From Hirschia sp964351655 (GTDB lineage Bacteria > Pseudomonadota > Alphaproteobacteria > Caulobacterales > Hyphomonadaceae): a stretch of 64,000 bases of DNA. Location: NCBI GenBank assembly GCA_964351655.1, contig CAYGPD010000005.1:62001-126000 (forward strand). Direction: 5' to 3'. Below, piece by piece: positions 18,701-26,824 of the stretch. Each line of letters starts with the position of its first letter. Position 1 is the first letter of the stretch. The translations under genes were made by a program, and so were the position numbers. Under the pieces are notes generated by a model. The model made no database searches. It was given only the letters and a program-made list of their open reading frames with translations, and was not told the DNA's origin.

Positions 18701-19244
18701 AAGACAATGTCTCAAGCGAAGAACTTTTTACATCCACGGCTTCAGGGATTGCGTCTAGTGACGGCATATCGAGTTCAGATGAATCTAATTCTGGCAGGTC
18801 ATCAGTCATCAGATCATCGCTGTTGTCTTCAAGGGAAGGCACAGGCGGCAGTGCAGAAAGTGCGTTGTCAAAGTCTTCATCAAACGATGAATCATCAGGA
18901 AGTTCAGGTAGATCAGGCATTTCCAATGAATCTTCTTCTGCGCGTATATCCGCGGCGGAAGGTAGATTAGGAAGTTCAGATTCTTTTGATTTTGGAGCGT
19001 CGGGAAAAATCTTCTCAACAGCTTGTGTGATTTCATCTTTAGTCGCGTCAAGCGCGGCGTTGGCATTATCGCTGACATTGTCAGAGACATCAGAAAACAC
19101 ATCTTGTGCATCTTTTAAGGATTGCTCACGATCGTTCGCAGGCTCCGTATTTTGTGGCTTACGGTCCCAATACGAACTGCTGTTACGTGGACGTACCAGT
19201 TTATCGTTTAGTGAATCATTGCTGCCTTGACGCCAAAAAGTCAT
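15708..19244 (-). CDS. Large bitopic membrane protein with acidic cytoplasmic region and tandem SH3/Cys-module periplasmic region
   Basis: A 1178-residue protein of unknown function. Residues about 35-300 are strongly acidic (Asp/Glu/Ser/Leu-rich). One membrane helix lies at about 464-484, and a Thr/Ser/Pro-rich linker follows to about 690. The C-terminal part repeats one design twice: a bacterial SH3-like domain (about 790-850 and 1030-1085, each with a GQNGV.GYV core) followed by a two-cysteine module (about 882-915 and 1125-1160, C...GG...C..P.G.W). Topology should be type II, SH3 side in the periplasm, perhaps binding peptidoglycan. ATG 19244 has GAG at -8; a TTG at 19274 is less likely. 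A CtrA-like site lies 55 bases upstream. Confidence 0.8.
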   Translation of the reverse strand: MTFWRQGSNDSLNDKLVRPRNSSSYWDRKPQNTEPANDREQSLKDAQDVFSDVSDNVSDNANAALDATKDEITQAVEKIFPDAPKSKESELPNLPSAADIRAEEDSLEMPDLPELPDDSSFDEDFDNALSALPPVPSLEDNSDDLMTDDLPELDSSELDMPSLDAIPEAVDVKSSSLETLSLDQDNEDDMEDEYDFQESDEKSNAFADANSYFNDQTDNDISDEDLELPESLPELPTDTFDTSFNESVEEIKDLETLSLETLELDEPEEVGQELNSASSPPSKMPPILPAGGGHTSGNTAHKLNEEEFPENDTDTESDTLVVAEAKSDRNSRDHTARDESASRASVGSGQVIAFPPHQGKSSPPSDDGRAAASAHSEDKLTEEERLAISLSSGAAAAHTSENTASKDSRFNTRIAKPKNDGPFVTPRKTAATYYDTSEQVYEPGLEDDDGYYVPAQDSSDGSGKRIALYLAGAASISAICGAVYLMLPKGQSDDIQLADTNATTQPSLPSITTTTRDTQTSSTALAETEQTGSSAQDAPLNDTRVFDDLKASDVAENDSAVGTSETELFASTPEASQPVAPQTSSTDARSLTSNTTTLATPDLKTPETSKPQVTEKAPELTLSQKPKVTEPVANTPVKIAPPKAVNETASTPKVSAPKLAKRNFLSGITSNKIVKPSSAAASLAPLTVNVSERIYDGVMRAGSMPQTIVDALFSNGAYLASKEQKQFAYNVRHAAKTTPDGEVNSITTQNGTRVDLHFINTQNEVRPTFITRASNVEPLPRYMLLQDDWARVVTPTKLYAAPTAYDQTVLKSLPLSTTVERMGSITDSTGEQWSMVGQNGVAIGYVPSNSLTSLVGTGTQTVTPFKTSISSSVIERIDVSTPCRDYTMTIGGMGSMHSACMTPDGDWMTKEGTSTGLSYAVPPTSSIAASPAPFTPTYGQTPERTKLSADAEAILFHPETLRRDARHGHGSASQRIGSIFSQANAVNISTPEGQLGSLTPPIKAGAAQAQVSSNNISLKSGLVQVNKQVRLMNEPAGSIVPDADTVMRGDVLEAISVSTTPTGESWTQLGQNGVGYGYVRTDYTSAISSDVAQSAHMYDGYQADASSNSSTELASNDIYEPIALDCQTATYAAGGEKGTIKACLQPNGMWTAEVEPNNNYDIRATAHLDYLQGGSNLW

Positions 19245-19298
19245 GGTAACTCGCCCAATAGAATCTATACACAAACATGTTGTAGCATGATGTGCTGA

Positions 19299-19324
19299 TT
19301 AAGGTAATCCTAATCAATCGTTAA
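19299..19324 (-). promoter_or_regulatory. Putative CtrA binding site, three half-sites
   Basis: On the minus strand the sequence reads TTAA-N7-TTAG-N7-TTAA, three half-sites 11 bases apart, ending 55 bases before the ATG of the large SH3 protein. The known CtrA consensus is TTAA-N7-TTAA(C). The same three-part geometry occurs upstream of fliX. It is a sequence match only. Confidence 0.5.
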
Positions 19325-19395
19325 TCCATTGAACCGGATTTCATACAAAATGTCGAGAGTCTATGCATTTCTCGTGCAGCGGGATGTGTTAAATT

Positions 19396-20337
19396 TTATA
19401 CACCAACCACTTGTTCTGATTGTGCTTCTTCTTTTATCCATTTGATAAATTCGCGCGCAATGGCGGATTGTGTGCGTCCACGCGGCCAAACTGTCCAATA
19501 TGCAAAGTTGATTTCATTCGTGCCATCTGCAAATGGAGCTATTAATCGACCGCTTTCTAAATCTGCTGCCGCAATAGCACGTTTTGCCAATGCAACACCG
19601 CGACCAGAAGCGGCTGCTTCAACAACCATTGCAGCCTGATTAAAACGCAGGCCACGTGCGGCATCAACCTTTTTAACGTTTCGCGCTTTTAGCCAATTTG
19701 CCCAATCCGGACAGGATGGGTCGTTCTCGGGACTTTCATCATGAAGTAGTGTGTAATGTTGCAGATCAGCCGGTGTACGAAGAGGTTGTTTGCCTTTGAG
19801 TAGCGATGGTGAGCATACAGGCATGACTGATTCTGACATAAGTTTTTCAATTCGCAGACCTTCATAATTGCCGCCGCCATAACGAATCGCGAGATCAATT
19901 TCGGGACCTGCAAAATCGATCACGGCATTATCAGCTGAAATCCACACTTCGGCTTCGGGATGTAGGGTTTGAAAATCCTCAAGCCTGTGGGCCAGCCATT
20001 TTGCAGCAAATGAGGGCGCGCACGAAATCATAAGACGATTGCGTCGTTTGGGGGCGCGTAAAACGTGGGTTGCTTCCAATAATTGTTCAAAAGCATTTGT
20101 GAGCAAGGGTAAAGTGGCTTCCCCCACTTCGGTAAGTAAGACTTGTCGGCCTGTCCGTCGAAATAGAGGTCCACCCGAAAATTCTTCTAAATGACGGATT
20201 TGCTGAGAAATTGCGCCGGGTGTGACGTTGAGTTCTTCTGCCGCTTTCGTAAAGGAAAGACGACGTGCGGCAGCCTCAAACGCACGTAGCGCATTTAGGG
20301 GGGGGAGGCGGTCAATTGGATTGCTAGAATCAGTCAT
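19396..20337 (-). CDS. LysR-family transcriptional regulator, GcvA-like
   Basis: A 313-residue LysR regulator. The N-terminal winged helix-turn-helix (about residues 10-70: LNALRAFEAAAR...LSFTKAAEELNVT...ISQQIR.LE) and the effector-binding domain (about 95-305) are complete. The leader PPLNALRAFE and the later domain resemble the GcvA/AmpR subgroup. It is divergent from the sulfate-assimilation operon across 171 bases, the usual position for a regulator of its neighbour, so control of that operon is a reasonable inference. The ligand is unknown. Confidence 0.92.
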   Translation of the reverse strand: MTDSSNPIDRLPPLNALRAFEAAARRLSFTKAAEELNVTPGAISQQIRHLEEFSGGPLFRRTGRQVLLTEVGEATLPLLTNAFEQLLEATHVLRAPKRRNRLMISCAPSFAAKWLAHRLEDFQTLHPEAEVWISADNAVIDFAGPEIDLAIRYGGGNYEGLRIEKLMSESVMPVCSPSLLKGKQPLRTPADLQHYTLLHDESPENDPSCPDWANWLKARNVKKVDAARGLRFNQAAMVVEAAASGRGVALAKRAIAAADLESGRLIAPFADGTNEINFAYWTVWPRGRTQSAIAREFIKWIKEEAQSEQVVGV

Positions 20338-20508
20338 TGTGAAGGTGCTCTAATGTTTCAGCTTAGCTCAATTACATTGTAACTAGACGCACTCGGCGCC
20401 AATTAGGGGTGAGTAACTAAGTAATAGGTCTATCTACCTGTCGAAAAAAGGATCGTTTTGCGGTTCGCGTGCAGACTATGGGCTTGAGCAAAACTAAAGG
20501 GTTAAACT
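20338..20508. promoter_or_regulatory. Divergent promoter region between the LysR gene and the sulfur operon
   Basis: A 171-base gap that must hold both divergent promoters. AT-rich T-N11-A style patches, such as TTAGCTCAATTACATTGTAA at 20364-20383, could be LysR sites, but none is decisive. No riboswitch-like structure is apparent. Confidence 0.4.
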
Positions 20509-21366
20509 ATGACGCATTCTCTAAATGCCGACAACCCAGTTTCTCGTCCAGATATATTTGGTGCGGGGAGCTTGGAAAAATCTAAACAGGCTTTTCCTGC
20601 TGGGTCAGTTTGCTTGATTGGTGCAGGTCCGGGCGATGTTGAACTTTTGACATTGAAGGCCATAAAGCGACTTCAATTGGCGCAAATTGTCTTTTACGAC
20701 CGCTTAGTTGGCGAAGAGGTGCTGGAGCTTGTCCCGACCAATGCGACGCTTGTTCCGGTTGGAAAATCTAAAGGCGATCACTCTGTTCCGCAGACAAAAA
20801 TTCATGAGAAGCTCATTGAAGCAGCGCGGCAGGGATTGCGTGTTGTGCGCCTTAAAGGTGGAGATCCATTTATATTTGGGCGCGGTGGAGAAGAAATTGA
20901 AGCATTGAGAACTGCTGGTATTGCGTCAGAAGTTGTACCAGGCATTTCTTCAGCGCTTGGATGTGCCGCAGCGCGGCAAATTCCGCTTACGCATAGAGAT
21001 CACGCGCAATCTGTAACTTTCGTAACGGGCCACGCAAAACTCGGCGAGGTGCCGGATTTAGATTGGACTGCGCTTGCAAGAAAAAATCAGACCGTCGTTG
21101 TGTATATGGGAGTAGGAACTGCACCTGTGATTTCTAACCGTATACAAGAGGCCGGTCGTGAGGCGAGCACACCGGTGGCCGTGATTGAAAACGGTACGCG
21201 TGACAATGAAAAAGTCGTGTATGGAAATCTCGGTGAGCTGCCGAATTTACTTGAAACAAATAATATCGATGGTCCTGCGCTATTGGTAATTGGTGAAGTG
21301 TCTGCACTTGGTTTGAGAGACCTTGCAAACGCCAATGTAGAATTAATTGCTGGGGAGGCGGTATAA
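20509..21366 (+). CDS. cobA: Uroporphyrinogen-III C-methyltransferase (SUMT)
   Basis: A 285-residue SAM-dependent enzyme that dimethylates uroporphyrinogen III to precorrin-2, the first step towards siroheme. The signatures LIGAGPGDVELLTLKA, VFYDRLV, RLKGGDPFIFGRGGEE and VPGISSA are all visible. The N-terminal 30 residues are an extension without the CysG oxidase domain, so this is the methyltransferase alone. It leads an operon that includes a siroheme-dependent reductase, which explains its place here. Its TAA overlaps the next gene's ATG by one base. Confidence 0.95.
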   Translation: MTHSLNADNPVSRPDIFGAGSLEKSKQAFPAGSVCLIGAGPGDVELLTLKAIKRLQLAQIVFYDRLVGEEVLELVPTNATLVPVGKSKGDHSVPQTKIHEKLIEAARQGLRVVRLKGGDPFIFGRGGEEIEALRTAGIASEVVPGISSALGCAAARQIPLTHRDHAQSVTFVTGHAKLGEVPDLDWTALARKNQTVVVYMGVGTAPVISNRIQEAGREASTPVAVIENGTRDNEKVVYGNLGELPNLLETNNIDGPALLVIGEVSALGLRDLANANVELIAGEAV

Positions 21367-21686
21367 TGAGCTCAGTACGTCCCAAACTAAAACCTGAAGT
21401 GCCCAAAGTTGTCACAGCGTGGAGCGCGCCACTTGGCTATACGGTGTATCGCACCGCTTCTGGCGATTGGTCACAATATATCAAAGATGCGCAAGTGCTA
21501 ACCCATGATGCGGCAGATGATGCATTGGCACTTTCTTTAAAAGACCAAGTGCGCGCTAATGATCCATATTTGATGGAAGTCGCGGAAGATGGTCAGATCA
21601 CTGGCCGCGAGACTTTGCGTGAGAGTATTCGTGCGAATGGTCCAACATGCCATCCACAATACGGTCGTCAGGCGGAAAACACATAA
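21366..21686 (+). CDS. DUF2849 protein of the sulfite-reduction operon
   Basis: A 106-residue cytoplasmic protein of the DUF2849 family, which in alphaproteobacteria is usually encoded between a siroheme synthase and a sulfite reductase gene. Recognisable features are the opening KVVTAWSAPLGYTVY and the later aromatic/acidic segments. Its biochemical role is not established; the context suggests help with sulfite reduction or siroheme delivery. It overlaps cobA and the downstream GST gene by one base each, so translation is probably coupled. Confidence 0.85.
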   Translation: MSSVRPKLKPEVPKVVTAWSAPLGYTVYRTASGDWSQYIKDAQVLTHDAADDALALSLKDQVRANDPYLMEVAEDGQITGRETLRESIRANGPTCHPQYGRQAENT

Positions 21687-22336
21687 TGCCAAATCGTGAA
21701 ATAGATAAGCTTACTATTTATGGTGACAGCATAAGCGGTAACTGTTTGAAAGTGCGCTGGGTGGCAGAGCGTACACAGACGCCTTTTCAATGGGTTGAAG
21801 TTGATCTGCTAAAAGGGGATACGCGCAGTGAGCAATTTTTAGCGATCAACCCTGTGGGGCAAGTCCCGTTAGCGCGCTGGCCGGATGGTCGTGTTTTGCC
21901 GCAATCAAATGCAATCATTTTGTATTTGGCGGAAGAGGCTGGTTCTGACCTCATTCCCGAAGAAGCGTTTAAGCGTGCGCAAATGCAATCATGGTTGTTC
22001 TGGGAGCAATATACGCATGAGCCGTCATTGGCTGTGCGTCGTTTTCAGAAAGTCTATTTGAAAAAGTCTGATGATGAGATTGATCCAGAATTAATGGCTA
22101 AAGGTCGTCGCGCATTGGGCACGTTGGAAATGCAGCTCAATTATTCTGACTATCTCGTAGGGGAGCAATTGTCCTTAGCCGATATCGCGTGTGTTGCGTA
22201 TACGCGATGGGCACATGAGGGCGGATTTGACCTGAATGAATTTCCCGCAGTGCGCCGCTGGGTAGCGCGTATTGAAACCGATTTAGGGCTGGAACATGCC
22301 CACCAAGATATTCCGTCCGCTGAAGGAGACGCATAA
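21686..22336 (+). CDS. Glutathione S-transferase family protein
   Basis: A 216-residue two-domain GST. The thioredoxin-like N-terminal half (about 1-80) includes the cis-Pro loop GQVPLARW and the glutathione-contact SNAI motif. The helical C-terminal half includes LSLADIACVAYTRWA. I use ATG 21686, which overlaps the DUF2849 stop (TAATG); a longer in-frame start at 21647 would lie inside that gene. GST genes are not standard members of sulfate-reduction operons, so its role here is open. Confidence 0.9.
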   Translation: MPNREIDKLTIYGDSISGNCLKVRWVAERTQTPFQWVEVDLLKGDTRSEQFLAINPVGQVPLARWPDGRVLPQSNAIILYLAEEAGSDLIPEEAFKRAQMQSWLFWEQYTHEPSLAVRRFQKVYLKKSDDEIDPELMAKGRRALGTLEMQLNYSDYLVGEQLSLADIACVAYTRWAHEGGFDLNEFPAVRRWVARIETDLGLEHAHQDIPSAEGDA

Positions 22337-22338
22337 CA

Positions 22339-23994
22339 ATGTATCGTTATGATGAATTTGATGAACAAATGGTGCGTGACCGCGTGGCCCAGTTTCGAGG
22401 ACAAGTAGATCGTCGATTGTCTGGTGAACTAGATGAGGATCACTTTAAGCCTTTGCGCTTACAAAATGGTGTGTACCTTCAATTGCACGCTTATATGCTG
22501 CGTATCGCCATTCCTTATGGTCAACTTTCTTCCAAGCAAATGCGTACACTCGCAGATGTGGGTGAGAAGTATGATAAGGGCTATGGCCACTTCACGACAC
22601 GCCAAAACATTCAGTTTAACTGGATTGCACTAAAGGATATCCCAACAGTGCTTGAGGAATTGGCGAGTGTTGAGATGCACGCCATCCAAACATCAGGAAA
22701 TTGTATTCGGAACGTAACGACCGACCAATTTGCGGGCGCGACAGCTGAAGAGATTGAAGATCCGCGCCCATGGTGTGAGATTATCCGTCAATGGTCGACT
22801 TTCCATCCCGAGTTTGCTCACCTGCCACGTAAATTTAAAATTGCTGTGACGGCTTCAGAGCATGACCGCGCAGCCATTCGTGTGCACGATATTGGTTTGC
22901 ACATGAAGCGCAACGCCGCAGGCGAAGTGGGCTTTGAAGTTATTGTTGGCGGCGGTTTAGGGCGTACACCTCATATCGGTACGACGATTAAAGACTGGGT
23001 AGCCAAAGACGATATTCTCGATTGGCTCGAAGCTATTATGCGCGTCTATAATTTGCACGGTCGCCGTGACAACAAGTACAAAGCGCGTATCAAAATTCTT
23101 GTATCTGAGCTAACTCCTGATGAGTTCACACGTCAGGTAGATGCTGAATTTGAAGCGCAGCGTGATGAAGAAAAAGTGCGCCTTCCTCAAGAAGAAGTTG
23201 ACCGCATTTCAGCTTATTTTGCTGCACCTGCATTTGAAACTTTGCCTGCGGAGTCTGCTGCTTTTGAAGAAGCGAAAGCAAATGATGACGGCTTTAAAGT
23301 TTGGGCTGAAACAAATCTAACAGCGCACAAACAGCCAGGATATGCTGCGGTGACGATTTCTCTTAAGCCGTTAAATGTGGCACCAGGAGATGCAACATCC
23401 AAGCAAATGCGTGTGGTGGCGGATTTAGGGAAGGCGTTTTCTTTCGATGATATCCGCATTACTCACATTCAAAATATCGTGTTGCCACACGTGAAATTGG
23501 ATGAACTGTACAATGTATATCTTGCATTAGATGACGCAGGGCTTGGCGCATCCAATGTGGACCTTGCTTCAGATCTTATCTGCTGTCCGGGGTTGGATTA
23601 CTGTAATCTTGCAAATGCGCGCTCTATTCCGGTTGCGATGGATATTCAGAACATGATCTCAAAATATGATCATGAATTGGGTAAGTTCCACATCAATATT
23701 TCTGGCTGTATCAATGCGTGTGGACATCACCATGTTGGACATATTGGTATTCTGGGTGTCGATAAAAAAGGTGAGGAATTCTATCAGGTCACCTTTGGTG
23801 GGCGCGCCGATGAGAAGGCACGCATCGGTGATATCCAAGGTCCGGGCTTGCGCTATGAGGAAGTAACGCCAGCACTAGAGCGCGTTGCAAAACGTTATCT
23901 TGCAGAGCGTATTTCTGCGGACGAGCCATTCATTACAACGTTTGAGCGCCTTGGCGCAGAGCCATTCAAGGAGGCGCTTTATGCCGCTGATTAA
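22339..23994 (+). CDS. cysI: Siroheme-dependent sulfite/nitrite reductase, hemoprotein type
   Basis: A 551-residue enzyme with duplicated ferredoxin-like and reductase domains. The [4Fe-4S]-siroheme ligands are visible as C416-x5-C422 and C457-x3-C461. Early motifs FTTRQNIQFNWI and SGNCIRNV belong to the same family. It reduces sulfite to sulfide (or nitrite to ammonia) in the cytoplasm. The flanking cysH and DUF934 genes favour sulfite, and the ferredoxin/NirA-like subgroup is likely because no cysJ flavoprotein is present. It overlaps the DUF934 gene by 14 bases. Confidence 0.93.
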   Translation: MYRYDEFDEQMVRDRVAQFRGQVDRRLSGELDEDHFKPLRLQNGVYLQLHAYMLRIAIPYGQLSSKQMRTLADVGEKYDKGYGHFTTRQNIQFNWIALKDIPTVLEELASVEMHAIQTSGNCIRNVTTDQFAGATAEEIEDPRPWCEIIRQWSTFHPEFAHLPRKFKIAVTASEHDRAAIRVHDIGLHMKRNAAGEVGFEVIVGGGLGRTPHIGTTIKDWVAKDDILDWLEAIMRVYNLHGRRDNKYKARIKILVSELTPDEFTRQVDAEFEAQRDEEKVRLPQEEVDRISAYFAAPAFETLPAESAAFEEAKANDDGFKVWAETNLTAHKQPGYAAVTISLKPLNVAPGDATSKQMRVVADLGKAFSFDDIRITHIQNIVLPHVKLDELYNVYLALDDAGLGASNVDLASDLICCPGLDYCNLANARSIPVAMDIQNMISKYDHELGKFHINISGCINACGHHHVGHIGILGVDKKGEEFYQVTFGGRADEKARIGDIQGPGLRYEEVTPALERVAKRYLAERISADEPFITTFERLGAEPFKEALYAAD

Positions 23995-24508
23995 GTACGA
24001 AAATGGTAGCGCTAGTGTGGTCGAAGACGCATTTGTGTGCGTGGAAGAAGACCAAGCAATTCCAAGTGAAGGCCCTGTATGTGTGAGTTTGGAGCGTTTC
24101 AAAGCTGACAAAGACGCCATCCTCGCGCGCAATGGCAATATAGGCGTGCGCTTAGGGCCGGCTGATGATGTGCTTGAGTTGAGTGATGTGATTGACCGTC
24201 TGTCTTTGGTGGAAGTTGCTTTCCCAAAATATACTGATGGCCGTGCTTTCTCTCAGGCGCAACTTTTGCGCCGCCGCATGCTGTTTCAAGGCGAAGTGCG
24301 TGCAATAGGCCAAGTGCTTCGGGATCAGGTTAATCAAATGGCGCGATGCGGCATTGATGGCTTTGTTTTAACGCCAACTTCTGGCGAAGCGACTGACGTT
24401 ATCGAAGCCGCTATTGCTGATTTTTCTTACGCGTATCAGCGCACATCAGGTGCGGCAGTGCCAATTTTCCAACGCCGTCAAGCTAAGTCTAAAGCGGTTG
24501 CGGAGTAA
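23981..24508 (+). CDS. DUF934 protein, sulfite-reduction accessory
   Basis: A 175-residue protein of the DUF934 family, commonly found beside cysI in bacteria that lack CysJ and thought to assist sulfite reduction. A conserved GVRLGP...DV core precedes the RAFSQAQLLR motif, and IDGFVL lies near the end. ATG 23981 is supported by a strong AAGGAGG seven bases upstream and overlaps the cysI stop. Function is inferred from context only. Confidence 0.88.
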   Translation: MPLIKYENGSASVVEDAFVCVEEDQAIPSEGPVCVSLERFKADKDAILARNGNIGVRLGPADDVLELSDVIDRLSLVEVAFPKYTDGRAFSQAQLLRRRMLFQGEVRAIGQVLRDQVNQMARCGIDGFVLTPTSGEATDVIEAAIADFSYAYQRTSGAAVPIFQRRQAKSKAVAE

Positions 24509-24519
24509 GGAGGCTAATT

Positions 24520-25263
24520 ATGGCCGATACTGAAACCATGAAATCAAACGAGACACGTGAAGAGCGCTTGTTCCGTTTGAACAAAGAGCTGCGCGACGCC
24601 TCTGCACAGACGATCATTCGTGCGGCGCGTAAGCGGGAATTTGGGGACCGTATTTGTTACGTGTCGTCATTTGGTGCTGAAAGTGCCGTTATGTTGTCGT
24701 TGATTGCAGATGTAGATCCATCCTTTCCAGTATTATTTATTGATACGGGGATGCATTTTCACCAAACGCAACAATATCGAGATGATTTGATCGCATTTCT
24801 GGGTTTAACAGGCGTGCAGACAATTGCTCCTGATGAACAAGAGCGTTTGATGGAAGATCCAAAGAATGATCTCTATAAAACTGACCCAGACGTGTGTTGT
24901 GAATTGCGCAAAGTGCGTCCTCTTGAGCCTGCCCTGCATGGCTTTGATGCGTGGATTACAGGGCGTAAGCGTTTTCATGGGGGGGAGCGAATGCGGCTTC
25001 CTGTGTTTGAATTTGCAGCGGGACGCTATAAAGTGAACCCTCTTGCATCTTGGACACCTGAAGATGTGAAGCTTTTCTTTAAAAACCGCAATTTGCCTAA
25101 ACACCCGCTGGTTGAGCAGGGATACCCGTCGATTGGGTGTTGGCCATGCACGCAACCAGCAGAAGATCCTAATGATGCAAGGTCTGGACGTTGGGCAGGT
25201 ATGGAAAAGACTGAATGTGGTTTGCATGTCGAAAAAGGTGGTGGCCGTCAACGCGCTTTTTAA
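24520..25263 (+). CDS. cysH: Adenylyl-sulfate (APS) reductase
   Basis: A 247-residue thioredoxin-dependent reductase that turns activated sulfate into sulfite. The PP-loop-like SSFGAES (residues 49-55) binds the nucleotide. The two cysteine pairs C126-C127 and C207-x2-C210 are the [4Fe-4S] ligands that mark APS reductases rather than PAPS reductases, and C233 in KTECGLH is the catalytic cysteine. Start ATG 24520 has GGAGG upstream. It ends the operon ahead of a terminator; no sulfurylase gene (cysDN) is in the window. Confidence 0.95.
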   Translation: MADTETMKSNETREERLFRLNKELRDASAQTIIRAARKREFGDRICYVSSFGAESAVMLSLIADVDPSFPVLFIDTGMHFHQTQQYRDDLIAFLGLTGVQTIAPDEQERLMEDPKNDLYKTDPDVCCELRKVRPLEPALHGFDAWITGRKRFHGGERMRLPVFEFAAGRYKVNPLASWTPEDVKLFFKNRNLPKHPLVEQGYPSIGCWPCTQPAEDPNDARSGRWAGMEKTECGLHVEKGGGRQRAF

Positions 25264-25300
25264 AGAAATATACTCGACAAGGTGCATGCATTAAAAAACA

Positions 25301-25337
25301 AGATGTCTCTGATTTGGAACCAATCGGAGACGTTTTT
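25301..25337 (+). terminator. Intrinsic terminator after cysH
   Basis: GTCTCTGATT (25305-25314) pairs with AATCGGAGAC (25322-25331), with one G-T wobble, and the stem extends by A-T pairs into a GTTTTT tract. Confidence 0.85.
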
Positions 25338-25515
25338 GTTATTGAAGGTATGAGCCATTGATGGTTAAGCGCATTGAGAGACCACTGCATTTCATTATTC
25401 ATGGCGCGTTAAGATGCGTTAAGGCTATGTTAATTCCGGTAAAAACGGTCTAATGCTATTGATGTGACAGTGGGGCGTCGCGCTAAAAAACTTTGTCGAC
25501 CATGGGGTGAATAAC

Positions 25516-26241
25516 ATGAATATTTCAGTTTGGTGGGCCATACCCGCACTCACAGCGCTTGTTGGTGTTCTCATGATACGCGGTGGATTAGCGCGCTTAT
25601 TCCGCTTTAAAATGTTCTCTGGTCTGAGCCGCTTTCTATTTGGTGGAGTATTCCTTTCAGGTGCAGCCGTTGCTGTTCTTGCTGGGCTTAATCTTCAAAC
25701 CTATGCGCGTTTGACTTATGAGAGACCGGCAGCTGAGGTAACACTAAAGCAAACAGCGCCGCAGGCTTTTACTGCGAGTATCCGTATTCCGACAGCAAAA
25801 GATGCTGATTTTGGTCCTGCCGTAGACTTCCCACTGACGGGTGATGCCTTCCGTATGGATGCGCGGTTCCTTAAATGGAAACCTTGGGCGAATGTCACAG
25901 GATATGATGCCATCTACCGTTTGGATCGTTTGCAAGGGCGTTATGATGAGGCAACTCAAGAAAACGCGACACCACCAACAGCATATGATCTTTCGCCAGT
26001 TGGGACATCAGCCGCATTGGATATTTATGAGCTTTCACGCAAAAATGAGTTATTCAAAAATCTCAAAGCTGTAGATGCAATTTATGGGAATGGTGCTTAT
26101 GCGCCTATGGTAGACGGTGCCGTTTATGAAATTGTGGCAACTCAATCAGGGCTAGTGCCAAGACCTAAAAATGAAGTTGCTAAAGAGGCAGCTATGCAAT
26201 GGGGCGCACCAACAGCTCTGAAAACACCTTCATTAGAATAG
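25516..26241 (+). CDS. Conserved membrane protein of unknown function
   Basis: A 241-residue protein with two N-terminal hydrophobic helices (about residues 5-24 and 36-60) and a soluble C-terminal region of about 170 residues, probably periplasmic. It resembles a family sometimes loosely labelled cation/multidrug efflux, but it has no transporter features and I assign no function. ATG 25516 follows a GGGGTG motif; a GTG at 25507 would overlap that ribosome site and is less likely. It stands alone between two terminators. Confidence 0.7.
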   Translation: MNISVWWAIPALTALVGVLMIRGGLARLFRFKMFSGLSRFLFGGVFLSGAAVAVLAGLNLQTYARLTYERPAAEVTLKQTAPQAFTASIRIPTAKDADFGPAVDFPLTGDAFRMDARFLKWKPWANVTGYDAIYRLDRLQGRYDEATQENATPPTAYDLSPVGTSAALDIYELSRKNELFKNLKAVDAIYGNGAYAPMVDGAVYEIVATQSGLVPRPKNEVAKEAAMQWGAPTALKTPSLE

Positions 26242-26269
26242 GTTAGGTATTCTGCCTTTTTTGAATACA

Positions 26270-26310
26270 AAAAAGCCGCTCGGAAAATTAAGTTTCCGCA
26301 GCGGCTTTTT
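26270..26310. terminator. Bidirectional intrinsic terminator
   Basis: AAAAGCCGCT (26271-26280) pairs with AGCGGCTTTT (26300-26309), with an inner GGAAA/TTTCC pairing. T runs on both strands serve the convergent genes ending at 26241 and 26339. Confidence 0.93.
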
Positions 26311-26338
26311 CAAAATCTACTGAATGTTTGAGCGCTGA

Positions 26339-26755
26339 TTACGCGCTCAAGCGTTGTGCAAGTTCAAAATTAGGATCGCCCATCGCTGGACGAATAATGT
26401 GAACCACAGATTTTGGAAGATCGAGCGCCTCAGCGGCACTTGCGACGAATTCCTCTTCGGCTTCGTGGATGTGTCCATCCGCGGCAGCCACATGCCATAG
26501 AGCTTCCATAAGGTCTAGACGGTCTTCTTCTGGAGAAAAACGCAAAGCCCCTAAAGCCTCATTTAGGCGGTTGCCCGATGTGCGACCCAAAACAGCGTTA
26601 TCGCCGGGTGCCCATGGGCGCTCAGGCTCTTCTGTGCCTAAGTCGTTCAGGTATTTATATGCTGCATTTACTTCTGCATCATTGATCTCCTGATCAGATT
26701 TGATCAAGCCCATGAGCAGGGTAGCGGCAGACATTTTAAATTTAGATGGTAGCAT
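26339..26755 (-). CDS. TerB-family protein
   Basis: A 138-residue helical protein of the TerB/DjlA-like superfamily. The two acidic repeats typical of the fold are visible: LMGLIKSDQEINDAEV near the start and VAAADGHIHEAEEEFV in the second half. They are separated by a linker rich in Pro, Gly and Asn that is longer than usual. TerB-like proteins are membrane-associated or cytoplasmic acidic modules, and the link to tellurite is historical. ATG 26755 is the first start; MSAATLL at 26734 is an alternative. A CtrA-like box lies 55 bases upstream. Confidence 0.82.
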   Translation of the reverse strand: MLPSKFKMSAATLLMGLIKSDQEINDAEVNAAYKYLNDLGTEEPERPWAPGDNAVLGRTSGNRLNEALGALRFSPEEDRLDLMEALWHVAAADGHIHEAEEEFVASAAEALDLPKSVVHIIRPAMGDPNFELAQRLSA

Positions 26756-26809
26756 CTAACGGGACCTCAATGGTGTGTGTTCCAATAAAGTCAATTTGCA
26801 CCAGAGTGT

Positions 26810-26824
26810 TTAATGCGCGCTTAA
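26810..26824. promoter_or_regulatory. Putative CtrA binding site
   Basis: TTAA-N7-TTAA reads on both strands. It lies 55 bases before the TerB-like ATG and about 170 bases before the LuxR-family gene. Its distance to the TerB start matches that of the site at 19299. A few such matches are expected by chance in 64 kb. Confidence 0.38.
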
